DNA of 64,000 nucleotides from contig JAYGXS010000005.1 in NCBI GenBank assembly GCA_036362985.1, positions 9,928,721-9,992,720 on the forward strand, given 5' to 3'. The stretch's first letter is position 1. Every line of letters starts with the position of its first letter. Below, piece by piece: positions 21,531-31,882 of the stretch. Made by a program: the position numbers and the translations under genes. A model generated the notes under the pieces. That model saw only the letters and a list, made by a program, of their open reading frames with translations, ran no database searches and was not told the origin of the DNA. Source of the stretch: Ligula intestinalis (taxonomy: Eukaryota > Platyhelminthes > Cestoda > Diphyllobothriidea > Diphyllobothriidae).

Positions 21531-22095
21531 CACAAGTGCACTTCGGGTGGAGCTAGCCTCTACAAAGCCATGCCTAACAACTCCGTATCATAGTCTGATA
21601 GGGTCGACATGGTCGGTGTTCATCACTCGTCAGCTTACGTGTAAAAACCCCTCAAAACCCACAGAACTGCAGCTAATCTACCAACTAGTACCTGCACTAC
21701 ACATTTACATAAATGAAATTGCTTATGCAGATACCTCGTCAAGTTCTTGTTTACTCTGCTCCCAATTTTAAGGCACAGTTTGAGGACAAACGGACTAGTC
21801 CTAGTGCAAGATGGAGGATTTTTAGGATGATTGATCGCGGTTGCTTATTGTGATGACATTTAGTAGTAATTGCAGCAGTAATCAGCAGTAATCGTACACA
21901 AATAACCGTGAGATACTTAAGACAGTGAGTGCTCAGAGTTCAGCTCATCAGTTAGACTTGCTGGAACCGATCAGAGACTGCATACTGAAACCCAGTTTTT
22001 GAAAGATCTACCTTAGTTTTTAGCTTTTTATCTGACCTCAAAGCCGCCTTTGCTGTGTGCGCTCGCCGTTGGCGGGCCGATAGTAAAATAGCGGT

Positions 22096-22103
22096 TATAA
22101 AAG
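22096..22103 (+). promoter_or_regulatory. Candidate TATA box
   Basis: TATAAAAG lies 48 bases upstream of the ATG at 22151, inside GCGGTTATAAAAGGAGC. A transcription start about 25-30 bases downstream would leave a leader of about 20-25 bases. The setting is suggestive but a match of this length also occurs by chance. Confidence 0.4.
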
Positions 22104-22150
22104 GAGCTTACAGTCGGTTGTTTGCGTAGAAATAAAATTGTGGTTTCCAG

Positions 22151-22639
22151 ATGAATTCCCCTTCGAACCGCTCACTTGTTGCGTTCGCATGCATGAGTTT
22201 TGTCTTGCACCTACATCATGCTTTTATCTCTGCTTGTATGGACATTAAAGGTACCCTGACGGCCTCCCGGCTTCATCAACTACACTTTGTAGGTTGGCAA
22301 CCCTGCCACTTGCCGTTGAAGAAATTCGATGTGTCAAGTGTTCAGAGTATGCTGTCCTCCTGTCAGGGCAAATTTTATGGATGCCATCATCGCTATGATT
22401 TTGTTTGTCTTGCTTCTATTGTAAACTTCACTCTAAACAACGGTAGTAACTGTACTACAATTGGAACTGATGACACTACCGAGCATATAGGCTGTGTGCT
22501 AGATCTGCAATCCCTTCATGTGACGATACGGCACATGGTGAGTCCTGTCCAAAAACAACTTTTAAATTTCGCCAATCATAGCACTTCATTAAATATTTTA
22601 GAGAAAATAGTGGCAGTGCAGGCCTTATTGTGTCTTTAA
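22151..22639 (+). CDS. Candidate secreted cysteine-rich protein (uncharacterised)
   Basis: I do not recognise a family. The open frame encodes 162 residues. Residues 1-8 are polar, residues 9-27 are hydrophobic (LVAFACMSFVLHLHHAFI) and are followed by SAC, together resembling a secretion signal. About seven Cys residues follow, with N-glycosylation sequons NFT, NGS and NCT at roughly residues 90-100. A TATA box lies just upstream. A strong donor-like CATGGTGAGT occurs at 22538, so the coding exon may end at 22537 (129 codons) instead of running to the TAA at 22637-22639. Possible downstream exons are at 22896-22963 and 23209-23238. Their phase does not fit this donor but does fit a weaker GTAGTA site at 22443. 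The sequence lacks the repeat signatures seen nearby. It may still be a chance frame. Confidence 0.35.
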   Translation: MNSPSNRSLVAFACMSFVLHLHHAFISACMDIKGTLTASRLHQLHFVGWQPCHLPLKKFDVSSVQSMLSSCQGKFYGCHHRYDFVCLASIVNFTLNNGSNCTTIGTDDTTEHIGCVLDLQSLHVTIRHMVSPVQKQLLNFANHSTSLNILEKIVAVQALLCL

Positions 22640-22895
22640 TTTATTTTTTTGTAATTCGTAGTAGGTTTGATTATCTGTGAGCCAGCGTCAGCCAGGCCTA
22701 CTTAAATTACTCTTTTTAGTAGCACAATTGTGTTCATGGCTAGTTCTTAAGGCAGGCTATTTTTAACTTCATATATTCACTAAAATAACAAGTGATGATA
22801 TTATAAGCTACGTCTGGCGTTTTTTGTGTTTTTACCATTGACTGATATTGAATGTTTTTCTATTCGCTCAATTTAAACAAAATCTCCTGTTGTAG

Positions 22896-22963
22896 GTGCA
22901 AACACCGTCTACTTAGGACGACCTAGTAATGTGGAAAAACCAACAGCTCTCAGTGGATTTCAG
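22896..22963 (+). other. Possible small exon
   Basis: Sixty-eight bases bounded by a TGTTGTAG acceptor and a TTTCAGGTGGGC donor. In one frame (two bases, then 22 codons) it is open and encodes ANTVYLGRPSNVEK and TALSGFQ. Together with 23209-23238 (ten codons, LPRGQYAYVC, between CTCAACCAG and GTGAGT) it could follow the exon at 22151. The evidence is splice-site likeness only. Confidence 0.2.
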
Positions 22964-23244
22964 GTGGGCTGCGTTAAGGTTTTATAGGTATCCTGACGTA
23001 AGCTTGATATAAACTGGTGAGAAAACTGGGTTTCGGAGAAGACAGACGATGTAACTTTATGTCATTGGAGCTTGCATGCCGATGAAGTACGTTGGTGCTA
23101 AAAACTATTTGTACCTCGGCAATGGTTCGCTAACCACTAAAATTTTTATGAGAATGAATGGTAAATAAATGGTCGGCATTAAATTTGTCTTCTCTTCTGC
23201 TCAACCAGTTGCCCCGTGGACAATACGCCTACGTGTGTGTGAGT

Positions 23245-23585
23245 TCGACCACCGTAATCGGTGATGTCCACCATTTGCCCGAGAACAGGGACGGTGACTC
23301 TGGCCAGGTATAGTGAAAGTAGACAAGCCGTTATCTACCCCACTCTAAACCCTCATCTGCTTTAACCGTTGACAAGATAAAGTCGAGATGACCGAGCAAT
23401 AATCAGACGTAAGCCGCTTTCTCCAGATACAGCCAGAAACACCGCGTAACTTAATTTTTAGTGACAGTAGACTTTGCGCGGGTACTTCTGCACGGTCTAC
23501 CCTCACTCACCTATAGTAGGTGTCTAGCCTGACTCTAAGAAGCAAGGGCTCTTTCTGCAACTTCCACTACTGCTACTTCTAATGC
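23245..23585 (+). repeat. Dispersed direct repeat, partner of 55370-55695
   Basis: About 340 bases shared with 55370-55695 in the same orientation. Landmarks in order: GATGTCCACCATTTG, CAGGGACGGTGACT, CAGGTATAGTGA, GTGACAGTAGACTTTGCGC, CTACCCTCACTCACCTATAG, TAGGTGTCTAGCCTGA and TCTAAGAAGC. A gene-free repeat of unknown class. Confidence 0.75.
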
Positions 23586-23876
23586 ACAAAAGTAAAGCTT
23601 AAACAAACAACTTCTCCTCCTCTCTATTGGACTTTGTGTATCAAATAATCTCTCGTTATGGTAGTTATGGAATCTAATTGTAGGCTAATAATACAATACC
23701 ACCATCCGACAGGCATGCCTAAAGAACTACACGCAGTATCCACGGGGGCGGGGAGGAAGGCGGAATGTGTCAGCAATAACATAAAATCCCCCACGCTATA
23801 CCATGTCTCCCCAATGCAGCCATCTCTTAGAGGGCATGCTGGGCTTTTATTAGCGTCGGCAACTTCGCTTCGGTCT

Positions 23877-24205
23877 GCTTAGTGTGACAGTTAACCCTTA
23901 CAGCTACAATCTTCCAGGTCCGGTTCCTTAGGAGATGGAATAAGTCTTGGGAAGGCCAGATTGTTAGGAATAGTTTATCCTGCAGAAGGATGGAAGAATA
24001 GGTTGTGAGAGATTTGACTATCGAAGCACACGTCCGGCTGCAAGGCGGGCCAGGTCCGAAGTCATGTGTAGGGAGCAGACATTCGAGCCACGACCTTTGG
24101 CTGGAACCGTAAAGGTCATTGATTGGACCACGCGTGGGCGAACCGGCGTGGACGCATTAGTAGGTGCGTCAGTGCTTTTGGTGGTAGCATCGGCCTTGAG
24201 CTTTG
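23877..24205 (-). mobile_element. Candidate 3' LTR of a minus-strand LTR retrotransposon
   Basis: A copy of the 320-base LTR-like repeat (CAGTTAACCCTTACAGCTAC ... ATCTTCCAGGTCCGG ... TAGGAATAGTTTATCCTG). With the copy at 24957 it brackets a 750-base interior, so together they may be the two LTRs of one element on the minus strand. The copies differ noticeably, so either the insertion is old or these are separate insertions. Confidence 0.45.
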
Positions 24206-24956
24206 CCCAGACCGACTGAGGTCAAGCCACTGTGGGTTGAGTCCAGAATGAGGAAGACATTGTGCGTGCGTTTGGGTGCGCCTCAGTTACGCGTCAGTTT
24301 TGTCTGGCAGCAGTGATGGTAAGGTCCACTACAAGTGCTCCCCCAGTAGACCGAAGTTTGTTGATGAAAAAGATTGAATGAAGGAAGATTATTGAAAGAT
24401 AGGGAGGGAGGAACGTACCAGTGGTAGAGTTCGGACAGCTGGTGTTCATGTGGCTGGCTTTCGAGAGCCAGGTTGAAGAGACAGTTTTGATCTGCATGAG
24501 CTTCTGTGGCTGGCAGGCAAGAGTCGAGTAAGTGCCGCCAGTGCCAGTTGGGAGAAGGAAAGGTCATCTCGCATCTGCGTGGGCAACTGGGTCTGCGGTA
24601 GGAGGAAAGTTCTCGACTATTCGTGCATCGGCATGTTGTTGGAGATTGGCCATCTCGACTACTTGGAAGGTAGCCTGGTTGGCTGCGTTGAACTTTGACG
24701 AAAAATCATTATGTCGTGTTAGTGGTTAATGAGAGGAGGAAGGGATACCGTTCGCAGTAGAATGATCAGGGTTTGGAAAGGAGGTCTGGTTGCTGGCACT
24801 ATAGCGGGAAACTGCTCCGAGGGATGGGGAAGGAACCAGAGCCTAGTATCAGTGGGCTGTGAATGGATGAGGACCTTTTTTATCGCTTCATTGAGGTCAG
24901 CCACATCAGAAGTTGAGTTGAGAGTTCATCTCACGATTGGGGTCACCAATTAAAGG
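24206..24956 (-). pseudogene. Internal remnant of LTR retrotransposon (PBS and possible gag)
   Basis: On the minus strand, starting eight bases inside the adjacent LTR, is TGGTGACCCCAATCGTGAG (24930-24948), which has the form of the primer-binding and leader segment of Gypsy-type elements. After it an open stretch begins DVADLNEAIKKVLIHSQPTD and continues for about 60 codons, then breaks; it may be the start of gag. No protease, reverse transcriptase or integrase motif is present, and the interior is far too short for an autonomous element. I call it a deleted or non-autonomous LTR element. Confidence 0.5.
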
Positions 24957-25315
24957 AGTTAAGGCTAAGACGGTTAACCCTAACAGCTGCGATCTTCCAG
25001 GCGCATGGTTCCTTTAGGTGATGAGAGAGAAGACAGTGGGAAAGCAAGGTTTTTAAGAATAGTGTATTCTTTAGAAAGATAGGAGAATAGATGGAAAGAG
25101 TGTTGACTCTCGGATGACTGCAGTCCGGCTGCTAGGCGTCGATTTCGGAGTGACTAGAGCATCGAAAAATTGGCGGTGCATGCTTTGTTACGACGGTCAA
25201 TGAGGCGGAGGATGTCTAGACTGGGTCGTTGGACGACCTTGAGATGGCAAAGGCTGGCTAGCGTGAGCGCGCGGTCGCGCTGAGACTTATGTGCGCGTCG
25301 GTCAAGGACAGTTAG
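24957..25315 (-). mobile_element. Candidate 5' LTR of a minus-strand LTR retrotransposon
   Basis: A copy of the LTR-like repeat (CGGTTAACCCTAACAGCTGC ... GAATAGTGTATTC ... GTCCGGCTGC). On the minus strand its end abuts the primer-binding-like site at 24930-24948, which fixes the orientation. The outer boundary near 25315 is approximate. Confidence 0.5.
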
Positions 25316-26059
25316 CGCCTAGCCCCAGGAGGCAGTGGGCGCGCAGGCAGGCTAAAGGCGCCATGCGTCTTGGCTTCCAAGTGGCTGCACAAGACCCCTA
25401 CAGTGTCTCGCAATAAATGCCCTGTGTTCTGTGCTGACGGAATGCCCCCCGTGCTCCAGTTCGGACCATTCAGTGCCTGCTCGGACTGATTGCTCTTTCG
25501 AACCTTAACCACCCGAAATGGGTGGGGGGGGGCTGAACAAGTCAATCGATTGATCTGCGCTCTAAAGTGAACTGTACTGAAAACTGTATGGGCTCACCTA
25601 GCAGGAAAATAGTTAAGCGTAGGCTTTAAAAGATGTTTCATCACAGAAACAGGCGGCGCACGGCTGATCTATAGAACATTAATTATCAAAATAAAAATGA
25701 AGAGCATCAATGAAAAGCCAACTTACGCGAGGTTCGACACTGCAACTCCAATGTGACGTTTACCCTGACACTGATACACGGATATTGTTTTCGGTTGGTG
25801 GGGGTTGGCGTTTACTACGGCCTAATTTTTGGTAAAAAGGCGCTAGGCTTTTTTGCAGGGTCAGTTGCATAGACGGAGCTATCTACCGAAAATTTGTTTT
25901 GAGGGGTGAAACGGTTAGACGTTAAGTTTATCGCAAGGACCGTGGACCTAGTTTTAGTACAGGGTCGTTTAGGGGGCTAAGGGGATACGTATCCACCTTT
26001 ATGTTTTTGGTAGGTTGTGATAGGTACTACGCTCAGGTTTTGGACCTAGGAGGTTAGGT
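25316..26059. other. Gene-free stretch
   Basis: The first part to about 25550 is GC-rich with a G8 run. No exon or family recognised. Confidence 0.4.
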
Positions 26060-26190
26060 TTTTGACACAGATAGCACTGCTGGCAAAGACAAGGGAAACT
26101 GGCCAGCCATACCCAACACCAAGTTGTGCTCCACCCAAGGCCCGAAACCGCGACCTGTTGATCAGAAATCCAAAGCTCTAACCATTGGTT
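26060..26190 (-). repeat. tRNA-derived SINE (family 1), partial
   Basis: Read on the minus strand it has a tRNA-like head with TTAGAGCTTTGGATTTCTGA, TCGCGGTTTCGGGCCTTGGG in the B-box position, GTTGGGTATGGCTGG, and CCCTTGTCTTTGCC. The central body is deleted. Confidence 0.6.
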
Positions 26191-26556
26191 CATGGGCTCT
26201 TTTTCGTGCCGGGAATATTGGAGCATTTCAGTTTTCCCTTAAACCGCGTAAACGGAGATAAAGCTCCTACTGTACATGATGTGTTTTCGGTTGTAGCAGT
26301 TAGGCGTTTCTATTGTTGCGCCTAAAATCACACGAGCGCAAAGGCTGCCCGTATGATTTATGGGCTTGACCTCGAATCTCCCAGGGAGGTATACTTTTGT
26401 GGATATAGGGGGGGGGGTGGGTGCAGCCAGCTTAATGCTCTTCGTTGCCAGGGTGACACTACACGAACGCCTCTGCCACGTGGGACAGCACGCAGTCATG
26501 CCTACATCTGTCCTTGCACGTGTTAGCCTGGTTATAGTCCCCACCAGTGGCGCCTA

Positions 26557-26780
26557 AGAAGTTCCACAAAGGTCGCTACGCCCGTCTCGCGACCGTGCCG
26601 AAAGCGGACAAACTGCTTGGCCTTGTTCAATTAAATGACGGACTTGGCACAGAAAATGTCACCTTAGAGGGTTAGGCCTTGAACCATGAACAGAAGCCTT
26701 CCAGTTAGGACCTGTGCAGAACACAACCTCCTCGTCTCCAACACCGCTTTTTACCTAAAATGCCCAAGGCAGCAGGAGTA
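26557..26780 (+). pseudogene. RTE-type LINE endonuclease fragment
   Basis: In two frames it reads LATVPKADKLLGLVQLNDGL then LRTCAEHNLLVSNTAFYL. The pattern LATVPKADKL...LGDFN.R.GT and LLLRTCAEH.LLLTNTFF belongs, as I recall it, to the AP endonuclease of the cestode RTE-type LINE whose 3' end lies at 63.2-64.0 kb. The GDFN motif is degraded (GLVQLND) and frames are broken. Flanks are unrecognised. Confidence 0.65.
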
Positions 26781-27224
26781 TACTCTCTATCACACCGGTG
26801 TCAACTACGCAATGAAGAATCAAAAAACCTGGAGTGGGTTAACCCGTAAGACCTTCATCTTTTACTTCCTCTCTCCAGTACCCACAAATCGGCCGAAAAA
26901 ATGGCAAGACTGGAAGAACGATCAACAAGCTTGATTCGTTGTCATCAAAAAAGGGCAAAATGATCCTCGAAGTCAGTTGGAAACGTGATAACAGACCGAA
27001 GTGGTGGGCATAGTAGATTCAAATGCTGCGAAGGAACTTTGCCCGTATCCAATCACCGTCAATATGTCTGCGTTTTCAACTGATTTTCTGGAAAGAGAAG
27101 GTCTTCGTTGGACGCCCTGAGATCCCCAACAATGTCAATATGATTGACAGTTCAATTATTGCTTTCAACTAGGTCCACTGTGTGCTACACAGCACGCGTA
27201 GGTGGGCTGTGTGGCGTATCGCAG
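26781..27224. other. Gene-free stretch
   Basis: No exon or repeat recognised. An open frame continuing to 26934 loses all family likeness after the LINE fragment. Confidence 0.4.
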
Positions 27225-27525
27225 GAGGTTAAGTGAGTGAAACCCTAGCAACTGCGATCCTCAGACCATGGTTTCTTAGCAGAGTAGAAATCTTGAGAAG
27301 TCCAGAGTGTTGGGAACAATATATGGTGTACAGAGAAGAACGAAGAATAGATAAACAGAGATTTGACTTAGAGAGCCAGCCGCGTCCAAGTGTCGTCAAG
27401 CTGCAGCCACCGCCTAGAGGTTTTATGTGAGTCGGCCTGTGCTTGGTTGGACAGCGTGTGGGTAGACACTGACGTGGGCGGTCCGTGTCTCGCGCGTCAG
27501 TTAGACTTTAGCTTGACCTTGAACT
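27225..27525 (-). mobile_element. Solo LTR-like repeat (minus), degraded
   Basis: The fourth copy of the 320-base repeat, with GAAACCCTAGCAACTGCGAT, CATGGTTTCTTAGCAGA and GTGAGTCGGCCTGTGCTTGG shared with the copy at 21211-21530. No primer-binding-like site follows it. Confidence 0.4.
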
Positions 27526-27534
27526 AACCCTGGA

Positions 27535-27620
27535 GTGGTGGTCGTTCCAGTTACCTGTACCCCCTCCCCCCATCTCCGGTCTTCTTGTCTTTTTCTTGAC
27601 AGCGTGTACAGGTACAGGAG

Positions 27621-27657
<37 letters not shown>

Positions 27658-27720
27658 GTAGATTCTTCGCTGAAGCTCACGGTGGACCTCGACGGTCGAA
27701 CTGCCGGTTCAGATGGGATG
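27535..27720 (+). repeat. Family A repeat with (GA)n microsatellite
   Basis: CCATCTCCGGTCTTCTTG, a TTGACAGCGTGTACAGG segment, (GA)n at 27624-27652, then GTAGATTCTTCGCTGAAGCT and GGTGGACCTCGACGGTCGAA. The last block also occurs at about 32915-32945 and 37865-37890. Confidence 0.55.
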
Positions 27721-27809
27721 ATTCACGTTGGCCGGTACTGCACCTGCGCCCAAATACAGCCGTTTCAACATTGGCTTGATCTTGAAACGGGATTGGTGTG
27801 AGAAAAGAT

Positions 27810-28330
27810 GAGATAGGCGCAACGTAATTCCGCTCTTCAATAAAAAAAATTCGCTTTCGGTTTTGAAAAGTATCTAACTATTATTCTTTTTCTAGGATCA
27901 TGAAATGTTTTCTCAAAGAACGTCACCTCGGCCAATTTATAATGTCGCCTTCAAAGAATACAACATGACGCACATCCATTGGAAAATTGCATGCGAACTG
28001 TGTGGCCTTTCCTTCTTAGCATTGAGAAATGCGTCCGTTTCTTTAGGGAGAATGTATACAGTATATAATTTGGCAACCTTGAGTTCAAATGCAACGACTG
28101 ATAGGGTTCAAAATTACTCGGCATTTTCGAAAGTTTATCAAAACCGAAAGATATTCCTTCTTGCAGTATAAAATTTGAAGAAGGCGTAACTTGCTACCAG
28201 CTGTGTGCAAAAAAGAATAGCTGTATACATGTTTCCTATAAAATATATTCACATTTATGAGAATGAGAAAATGCATACTGCTTAAGTAGCCATTTTTATA
28301 GTATATGCATTTTGCAGCTGGTCAGAAAGA
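27810..28330. mobile_element. AT-rich long-TIR element, damaged copy
   Basis: The left side (GGCGCAACGTAATTCCGCTC, TTCGGTTTTGAAAAGTATCT) and, inverted, the right side (28100-28330, with ACCGAAAGATATTCC, GGCGTAACTTGCTACC and CATACTGCTTAAGTAGCC) match the arms of the copy at 59845-60457. The middle differs. The open frame at 27905-28171 crosses this element and is not supported as a gene. Confidence 0.55.
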
Positions 28331-29639
28331 AGCCTGTTCAAAAGCCGGCATCTTTACACAAAATATCTTAAGATAAGGCTCTATGAAAATCAATATAAAA
28401 ACTGTATCTAAGTAGTTTGTTAGAATCGAAACCACATTTTAGCATTTCGGGTGACATTCCATTGAATAGGAAATCTACTGTAATTAATTCAGTCGGGCCT
28501 CCTTAGTTTCGGTGGGTCGACTGTGCTATCTTAAGGCTCCAGCACGTTTTTCGCCGATTGTGTGCCACGGTTTATCTCAGTTGCGATGTGTTTCTGCTCA
28601 TCAGTGAGCCCCGCGCACAAGCTCTCCTCCGGAAACACTCGCTGTCGACAATTTAATCTAGTGTGGTTGCATGCGCGGTTTTTCTCTCTCTCCCACTCTT
28701 GCCACCTAGCGATCAACTACAGGACGGGGAAATTATTTCAGACAGGCATTTAAATGCATGTATCTAAAAGGAAAATATTACGGAATCAGAGATCGTGATT
28801 AGAAAATCTGTCCAACTCCACCACAACATTGCTTAAAAAAGAAAACAGATCCTGGGTTGGTTGTGCCGAATTCAGTGGGGGGAGGGGTGTCAAGGGTTCC
28901 ACTGCGCATCTGACGTTATTTCCCGCTTAACTCTGCCATTGTTTGGTTTTCTGGCATTAAGAACACTCAGGCAAATATATCAAAGTAAAGCTTTGCGCAA
29001 CGATCAGTTTTTTTGTCTGTTAGTGGCATGTCGATTGCGCCAAGCGACGACGCGCCCTGTACCGGAGTCGGCAGCGGTGACTTACGCGGAAATTCGCTTT
29101 TACTGAGACAGACTTGCGCTGCATTTAATGCACGCTCTTTCTCTCGTAACCACATTTTACCCGACGACCAGACAATGTCAAGATAACGGGAGCTGCGTGC
29201 ACGCGCCCAGTCTCTGTCAACATTAAACAATCCGTCTACCAGTGCCGCACAAAAACCGGTAACCACACGAAGTATCAGACTTTCAAGGGGAGGTAGCGCA
29301 GAACTCACGTTTTTGATAAGTTTCTGTTGGGAGGCCGCACGTCCCATGATGAGTCAACGCACTCAAAGGCTTCGCAAGGGCCGCCTGTTGTGAGCCAGTC
29401 TTGTCGGCTCAATCCTGATTGGCCACTGTCGGACAATGTCTGTCTCTCGCGTTCCCTTAAAACTACATACACCCTGTGTCTGACTGACTTGCCCTGGCTT
29501 GCTCGCTCTGACGCGCTGTACTGTGCTCTTGTCTGAGTAGACTCTTTGTCTGGCAGACTGGTCATCTCACTGTCTCTCTTACGGGTTCCTTGGCGTATCG
29601 GTTCGTGCTAGTTAGCAGTACTAGGCGGGTCATAACAGT
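28331..29639. other. Gene-free stretch
   Basis: Contains overlapping open frames on the minus strand (28967-29347 and 29305-29565) in a GC-richer stretch, without family features, splice-site support or an intact start context I trust. No repeat family recognised. Confidence 0.4.
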
Positions 29640-30730
29640 TTCATAGAAATCACACTAAAAAGGATCCATTGCAGGCTAGATGATTTACCACCAAAACTCA
29701 TCGCCATGATCAAAGTATATTACCGCTCCAGCATTGCGCGGGTTTTGGGCCATAACAACCTTTTAGAACCGTTTGCTATTCGGTCTGGCGTTAGACAAGG
29801 CTGTGTCTGATCGCCCATTCTATTCAGTTGTGCCATTTCTCAGATTCTCGGAAAGGTCCAACGCGAAGAGGACGGTGTTAGGCTTATAACAGGACACTGA
29901 TTAACTGATCTCGACTACGCTGATTTTATCGTCTTACTAGCTTCAAGCTTTGACTATCTACAGTCTATGAGGTCACGGGTGAGCCAGGTCGCTCAATTGG
30001 TCGGTTAGTCCATAAACGCTGGGAAGACCAAAGTGTCTTCATGTTGCATCCCTGCCCAAAAGAATGCACCACTCGAGATTAAGGGTTCTCACTTCGAAGA
30101 AGTAGAAAGTTTCAAATACCTCGGAGCGAGTTTAGTGCCGAATGAGCAGAGTAAAGAAGATATTTTCTCAGGAATCAATGCAGCTCATCGATGTTTCTCA
30201 AGCTTTAGGTACTTACCTATAGACCCGACGTGATATTTCGATTGTCATGAAGGTACGATCTGTCCTTCTCTACGGCTGTGAATGCTGGGCTATGCGCATG
30301 TAAGACGAAAAAAGGGGGAATTTGACCATTACTTCTTGAGGCCATCCTTCGAGTGGAGTACATCGAATTCTCCAGTGAGACAGTCCACACTCACTGGAAC
30401 AACATCACACGGATATCTCAAGCCATCCAAGAGAGATGACTGAGGTGGTTTAGACACGTTCTCCATCGTCAACCTCATGGACTTAGCGTTACTGCCCTCG
30501 AACCGACACCGTTACCCCATTGGAGAAGTCGAAGAACGAGCCAGTTCAAAACCTGGATGGACTCAATCCGTCAGGATATGGAAGTGGTGCTTGAGCCTTC
30601 GGTATCCGGCCTCCGTCGTCGATGAGGAGAATAGATTGAACTGTCTATGTCTGCTGTCACGGATCGTTACGCGTGACGAAGTATCATCCGGGACAAAAGC
30701 TAGGCCTGCTATATCGCCGTTATGATCAGG
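29640..30730 (+). pseudogene. RTE-type LINE, 3' half of reverse transcriptase ORF
   Basis: A decayed RTE-clade reverse transcriptase. Readable blocks in order: MIKVYYRSS, IRSGVRQGC, SPILFSCAI, LTDLDYADFIVLLASS (the catalytic YADD box changed to YADF near 29925), INAGKTKVSS, EEVESFKYLGASLVPN, AAHRCFSSFRYL, VRSVLLYGCECWAMR, ISQAIQERxLRWFRHVL, HWRSRRTSQFKTWMDSIRQD and a final RSIIRDK. Several stops and frame changes interrupt it (for example at 29810 and 30008). The changed catalytic Asp and the breaks mean it is inactive. The endonuclease end is missing. It ends just before an inverted PLE end. Confidence 0.87.
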
Positions 30731-30747
30731 GTCAAAACATGTACAAG

Positions 30748-31125
30748 TCGCCAATACAAGCGAACATCCGTGTTCCAGGAAGCAATTGAGAAGAACAAGA
30801 CTCGATCGCTGGGACAATATGTTTATACGCCTGACGTTTCCATATCCGTCACGGATTTGCCGTCAGAGATATGAGTAGCAGAAACAGGGTAAGCATGCAC
30901 ATAGGTTTGCAGTATTTATAGGACATAGTCATAACTGCAAGCATACAGCGGCAATTAACGTTAACTGCCTTCTTGTGCGTGGATTGCTTGTTGGACGGCA
31001 CGCGGGCTCTGACCTTTTGAACTTTCATCACGGGTGGTGAGGTCGGGCGTGATGATTGCTCGGCCATCTGGCTCCCCGGTGTTGGCCTGCCCGTTCCTCG
31101 AGTGACGGTTTGCTTTGGTTCAATT
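30748..31125 (-). mobile_element. PLE end, left inverted arm of the 30.7-32.1 kb element
   Basis: Minus-strand copy of the PLE end: GCTTCCTGGAACACGG, CTTGTTCTTCTCAATTG, CGATCGAG, the 36-base motif with a damaged core (30831-30866, CTGACGG), a CCTATAAATACTGC block and CGTGATGAAAGTTCAAAAGG. Its partner is the arm at 31740-32070, in reverse orientation, so the coding piece between lies inside inverted ends. Confidence 0.8.
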
Positions 31126-31882
31126 GAATCTCAGGATTGAATATGGATTGGGCAAATCGTTGCATTTGTTTATGGATTGGGGGGCCGTGCAACTTCGTCA
31201 ACCGGTGCTTGCGCAAACGAGATGGCCAACAAAAGCGCACCGACCCCAAGGTTTGGCGTGCGATCTCGTACGTCAAAAACGTATCGGAAGCAGTCGGCCG
31301 CCTTCTCGCACCACTTGGAGTTGGAGTCGCACACAGGCCGGAGGCAACCATAAGGCGTCAGATAATGAAGCCGAAAGACCGACTGCCATGGCAAGAAACA
31401 TCTGGAGTCGTCTATAGGATCTGGTGCAGTTGCGGTCAAAGAAACCATATCGGAGAAACTGGCAGACTTCTCAGGACGCGAATTGACGAAAACGCGGCAG
31501 CAGTGCGGCGAAATGATGCCAATTCTCAAGTTGCGGCTCATTCGACGAGATCCGGCCACACGTTCAATTTTGATGAGGCCGAAATTCTCGCAAGAGGTGA
31601 AAATCGGGTGAGCCGAGAACTACTTGAGTCATGGTTCATTGGCCCCAATCCATAAATCAGTGCAACGATTTGCCCAATCCATATTCAATCCTGAGATTCA
31701 ATGTGGCCAAATCAAACCGTCACTTGAGGAACGGGCAGGCCATTGCCTCATCGTACGCCAACACCGGGGAGCCAGATGGCCGAGCAATCATCACGCCCAA
31801 GCTCACCGCCCGTGATGAAAGTTCAAAAGGTCAGAGCCCGCGTGCCGTCCAACAAGCAATCCATGCACAAGAAGGCAATTAA
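31126..31882 (+). pseudogene. PLE fragment: GIY-YIG endonuclease region
   Basis: Encodes the C-terminal region of a Penelope-like element. The first readable part contains CLRKRDGQQKRTDPK and SYVKNVSEAVGRLLAPL, the link from reverse transcriptase, then VYRIWCSCGQRNHIGETGR, LLRTRIDENAAAVRRND, FNFDEAEILARGENRVSREL and LESWFIGP. This is the GIY-YIG core with Cys-X-Cys spacing and the conserved Arg (TRI), plus the downstream Glu helix. A frameshift near 31648 ends the frame; the next frame carries on with INQCNDLPNPYSILRF to a stop at 31880. It is closely related to the PLE at 44.1-45.3 kb. The reverse transcriptase itself is absent. Confidence 0.85.

Noticed and set aside
28967..29565. Two overlapping minus-strand open frames (126 and 86 codons)
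   Set aside because: No family features, splice sites or conserved context; plausible by chance in GC-richer DNA.
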